Notes under the pieces: generated by a model
Told to the model about the DNA's origin: nothing
Seen by the model: only the letters and a program-made list of their open reading frames with translations
Databases searched by the model: none
Source: an uncultured Streptococcus sp.
GTDB lineage: Bacteria > Bacillota > Bacilli > Lactobacillales > Streptococcaceae
Direction of reading: 5' to 3'
Length of the DNA: 7,504 bases
NCBI GenBank assembly: GCA_902480035.1
Contig: CABSRC010000082.1
Coordinates: forward strand, 1-7,504
Position numbers and translations under genes: made by a program
In this document: one piece after another, positions 5,625 through 7,504 of the stretch
Layout of the letters: each line of letters starts with the position of its first letter
Numbering within the stretch: position 1 is the stretch's first letter

Positions 5625-7403
5625 CTACTCCATTCTTCTTTTTTGAGCGATCAAACGCTCGAGTTCCAATAAAGCTTTTTCCGCATCCCCTGTCGAGGAA
5701 GCTTCCTTCACTTTATTTCCAATTTGTTGACTTTCTTTGCGAAGAAGCTCACGATTTCGCGTTTCTTCCACTTCTTCTAATTCACCATCCGCTATCTCTT
5801 CTGGCAAATCTTCTTCTAACATCCGGTACCAGGCGTGCTGGACCCCTTCAGGTTGCTCGGACAAATCCTGAGATGTGACTTCTCCATTTTGACAGAGTAA
5901 TTGGTACAAGATCTGTAACTCCGGTGTGTCAAAGACAAAATCAGGTCGCAAACGGTAATCATTGAGCACCATTGGAAAATCTTTCATCCTACTTAATAAA
6001 TGATTTTCCGCCTTGATCAAGCGCGTCATCCCACGATTAGGCAGGAGATCGACTGAAAAATTCGACGTTCTTGATCGTCCACCACTTTGATCCTCCTGCC
6101 GTTGATGCAAGCGACTATTATTGACAATCTGCTCAATCTGCAAATAATCAAAGTCTGGCAATAAATCTGCCAACTTATAAATATAGGTGTTTTGCGCTGT
6201 GATGGAGCGCGTCTGGGCGATCATCGGTGCCAGCTTCTCGACAAACTCAATCTGTGCCTGCAAGTTCTCAATATACTGGGGTTTCCAGTAGTGCATCAAG
6301 AATTCAACCTTACTGATCCGCGAATTCTTCAAGAGGGAAGCTAGATCTTCTGGGGAGGTCTTTTTGAGGTACTCATCGGGATCCATCTGATCAGGGATAC
6401 GGACGATCTCCAACTCCAGATCCTGCAAGACATCCAAGGCCTTAGCGGTTGCTTCAAGTCCCGCCTTATCCCCATCATAGGTCAGAATGACCTTTTTGGT
6501 AAAATGAGACAGGTGCTGGACGTGCTCTGGTGTCAAGGCTGTCCCCATAGAGGCGACTGCATTTTCAATCCCAGCTCGATAAGCCGCAATGACATCCATA
6601 AAGCCTTCCATGATATACATTTCATGTTGCTTTTTGGCGCTCGTCTTAGCTTGATCCAAATGATAAAGTTCATAACTCTTATTAAATAGACGGGTACTTC
6701 GACTATTCTTGTACTTGGCTTGATGACTGCCATCATCCGTTAGTTTCCACAGCCTACCAGAAAAAGCAATGACACGTCCACTATCATCCGTCAAAGGAAA
6801 CATAATCCGATCCTGAAAGGCATCAAAAACTGTTCCAGCATCTGAGATTGTGAATAACCCCGAATCGGTAATCACTTTCTCAGAGAACTTCTCAGAGAGA
6901 TTTCGATAGAGATAATTCCCTTCTGCTGGGGCTAAGCCCAATTGAAAATGTCGGATGACCTCATCCGTCAATCCACGTTCATGCAGATAATTTCGCGCTT
7001 CTTCTCCCATCTTTGTCGTCATCAGAATCGCCTGGTAGAACTTACTGGCTTCCTGATGAATCTCATAAAGTTCTTGGTTGGGATTGATAGACGTTGGTTG
7101 AGCCGGCCTTGCTTGGTACTGAAGCGCAATACCCGCTTTTTCTGCTACGATCTGGACCGCATCCATAAAAGCCACTCCACGGTATTCCTCAATAAACTTA
7201 AAGACATCTCCCGAGCGACCACATCCGAAACAATGGTAAAACTGCTTGTCTTCAACGACATTAAAAGAAGGAGTCTTTTCACCATGAAAAGGACAGAGCC
7301 CTAAAAAATTACGGCCAGCCTTGGTCAAAGAAACAACTTCTCCAATAACTTCAACAATGTTTACACTGTTTTTAATTTCTGCAATTAGCTCTTTATCAAC
7401 CAT
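5625..7403 (-). CDS. dnaG: DNA primase DnaG
   Basis: Primase makes the short RNA primers for lagging-strand synthesis, working with the replicative helicase. The protein is 592 residues from the ATG at 7403. The N-terminal zinc-binding domain has CPFH (Cys37, His40) and CFGC (Cys58, Cys61). The catalytic core has the RNA-polymerase motif region around 135-245 and a TOPRIM fold with EGFMD (Glu266, Asp270) and TYDGDKAG (Asp310, Asp312), then DPDEYL at 341-346. The C-terminal part (about 460-592) is the helicase-binding region and is acidic and helical. The frame is open upstream to an ATG at 7490, which would add 29 residues, but these cover the promoter region and look non-coding. The ATG at 7403 has GGAGG 8 nt upstream and gives the family N-terminus MVDKELIAEIKNSVNIVEVI. 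It is the first gene of dnaG-rpoD, and the short gap to rpoD shows an operon. About 590 residues is normal for streptococcal primases. Confidence 0.97.
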   Translation of the reverse strand: MVDKELIAEIKNSVNIVEVIGEVVSLTKAGRNFLGLCPFHGEKTPSFNVVEDKQFYHCFGCGRSGDVFKFIEEYRGVAFMDAVQIVAEKAGIALQYQARPAQPTSINPNQELYEIHQEASKFYQAILMTTKMGEEARNYLHERGLTDEVIRHFQLGLAPAEGNYLYRNLSEKFSEKVITDSGLFTISDAGTVFDAFQDRIMFPLTDDSGRVIAFSGRLWKLTDDGSHQAKYKNSRSTRLFNKSYELYHLDQAKTSAKKQHEMYIMEGFMDVIAAYRAGIENAVASMGTALTPEHVQHLSHFTKKVILTYDGDKAGLEATAKALDVLQDLELEIVRIPDQMDPDEYLKKTSPEDLASLLKNSRISKVEFLMHYWKPQYIENLQAQIEFVEKLAPMIAQTRSITAQNTYIYKLADLLPDFDYLQIEQIVNNSRLHQRQEDQSGGRSRTSNFSVDLLPNRGMTRLIKAENHLLSRMKDFPMVLNDYRLRPDFVFDTPELQILYQLLCQNGEVTSQDLSEQPEGVQHAWYRMLEEDLPEEIADGELEEVEETRNRELLRKESQQIGNKVKEASSTGDAEKALLELERLIAQKRRME

Positions 7404-7411
7404 AAACAGTG

Positions 7412-7416
7412 CCTCC
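7412..7416 (-). promoter_or_regulatory. Ribosome binding site that decides the dnaG start
   Basis: GGAGG lies 8 nt before the ATG at 7403-7401. It overlaps an upstream in-frame ATG (ATGGAGG), which therefore cannot be the real start. The further ATG at 7490 has no good Shine-Dalgarno sequence in view. Confidence 0.8.
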
Positions 7417-7436
7417 ATTTTACCATAGATTATCAC

Positions 7437-7470
7437 TTTATATTTTATACTAAAAGTTAGTAAAAGTAAA
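7437..7470 (-). promoter_or_regulatory. Probable promoter region of the dnaG-rpoD operon
   Basis: Two overlapping candidates are present. One pairs TTTACT (7459-7464) with TATAAA (7437-7442) over a 16-nt spacer. The other pairs a second TTTACT (7465-7470) with TATAAA (7444-7449) over 15 nt. The region is extremely AT-rich, so boxes can arise by chance, but it is the only place before dnaG with plausible spacing. A 6-bp inverted repeat (7448-7462) overlaps it. Confidence 0.5.
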
Positions 7471-7504
7471 TTTTTTCGTACCGATTTCACACATAAAAGA
7501 AAAG

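Noticed and set aside
7404..7490. 29-residue N-terminal extension of DnaG starting at the ATG at 7490
   Set aside because: It covers the candidate promoter, has no Shine-Dalgarno support, and the conserved primase N-terminus begins at the ATG at 7403, which has GGAGG upstream.

Overview
The window looks like core chromosome of a low-GC Gram-positive coccus, most probably a Streptococcus. Three things point that way: a dnaG-rpoD-DUF59 gene string, a tmRNA whose tag reads AKNNNSYALAA (the streptococcal AKNxxSYALAA type), and a short DnaE-type polymerase whose PHP metal ligands are lost. Every gene I can support lies on the minus strand, so the biological order runs from the right end of the window to the left. 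No phage, plasmid, IS element, CRISPR array or foreign island is visible.

Replication and transcription block (about 7470 down to 4059). An AT-rich promoter region precedes dnaG (primase), which is followed after 2 nt by rpoD (sigma-A, the housekeeping sigma factor). A 124-nt spacer then leads to a small DUF59/MIP18-family protein of the iron-sulfur assembly type. The spacer is the least ordinary part of the window. It holds two nearly identical 27-bp units and a 12-bp-stem palindrome that overlaps the rpoD stop codon. A perfect 20-bp hairpin terminator (4000-4043) closes this unit.

ABC exporter block (3944 down to 2319). A strong promoter (TTGCAA-17-TATAAT) drives a two-gene operon: an ABC ATPase and a six-segment ABC-2-type permease. 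It ends in a long hairpin followed by a T tract. The substrate is not evident.

Stable RNA block (2315 down to 1790). A promoter placed immediately after the exporter terminator drives tmRNA (ssrA) and, 11 nt later, tRNA-Ser(GGA). Neither encodes its CCA end. An intrinsic terminator follows.

DnaE block (1731 to the left edge). The first 577 codons of the error-prone or lagging-strand-initiating replicative polymerase DnaE are present, reading off the window. Its start is a GTG with a good Shine-Dalgarno sequence. I see no convincing dedicated promoter in the short gap after the tRNA terminator.

Together the window carries primer synthesis (DnaG), the polymerase that extends RNA primers in Firmicutes (DnaE), promoter recognition (sigma-A) and ribosome rescue (tmRNA), with one uncharacterised exporter between them. 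I do not see a new biological system. The observations worth following up are small-scale: the repeat/hairpin region after rpoD, the degenerate PHP site in DnaE, and the compact tmRNA-tRNA-dnaE junction.
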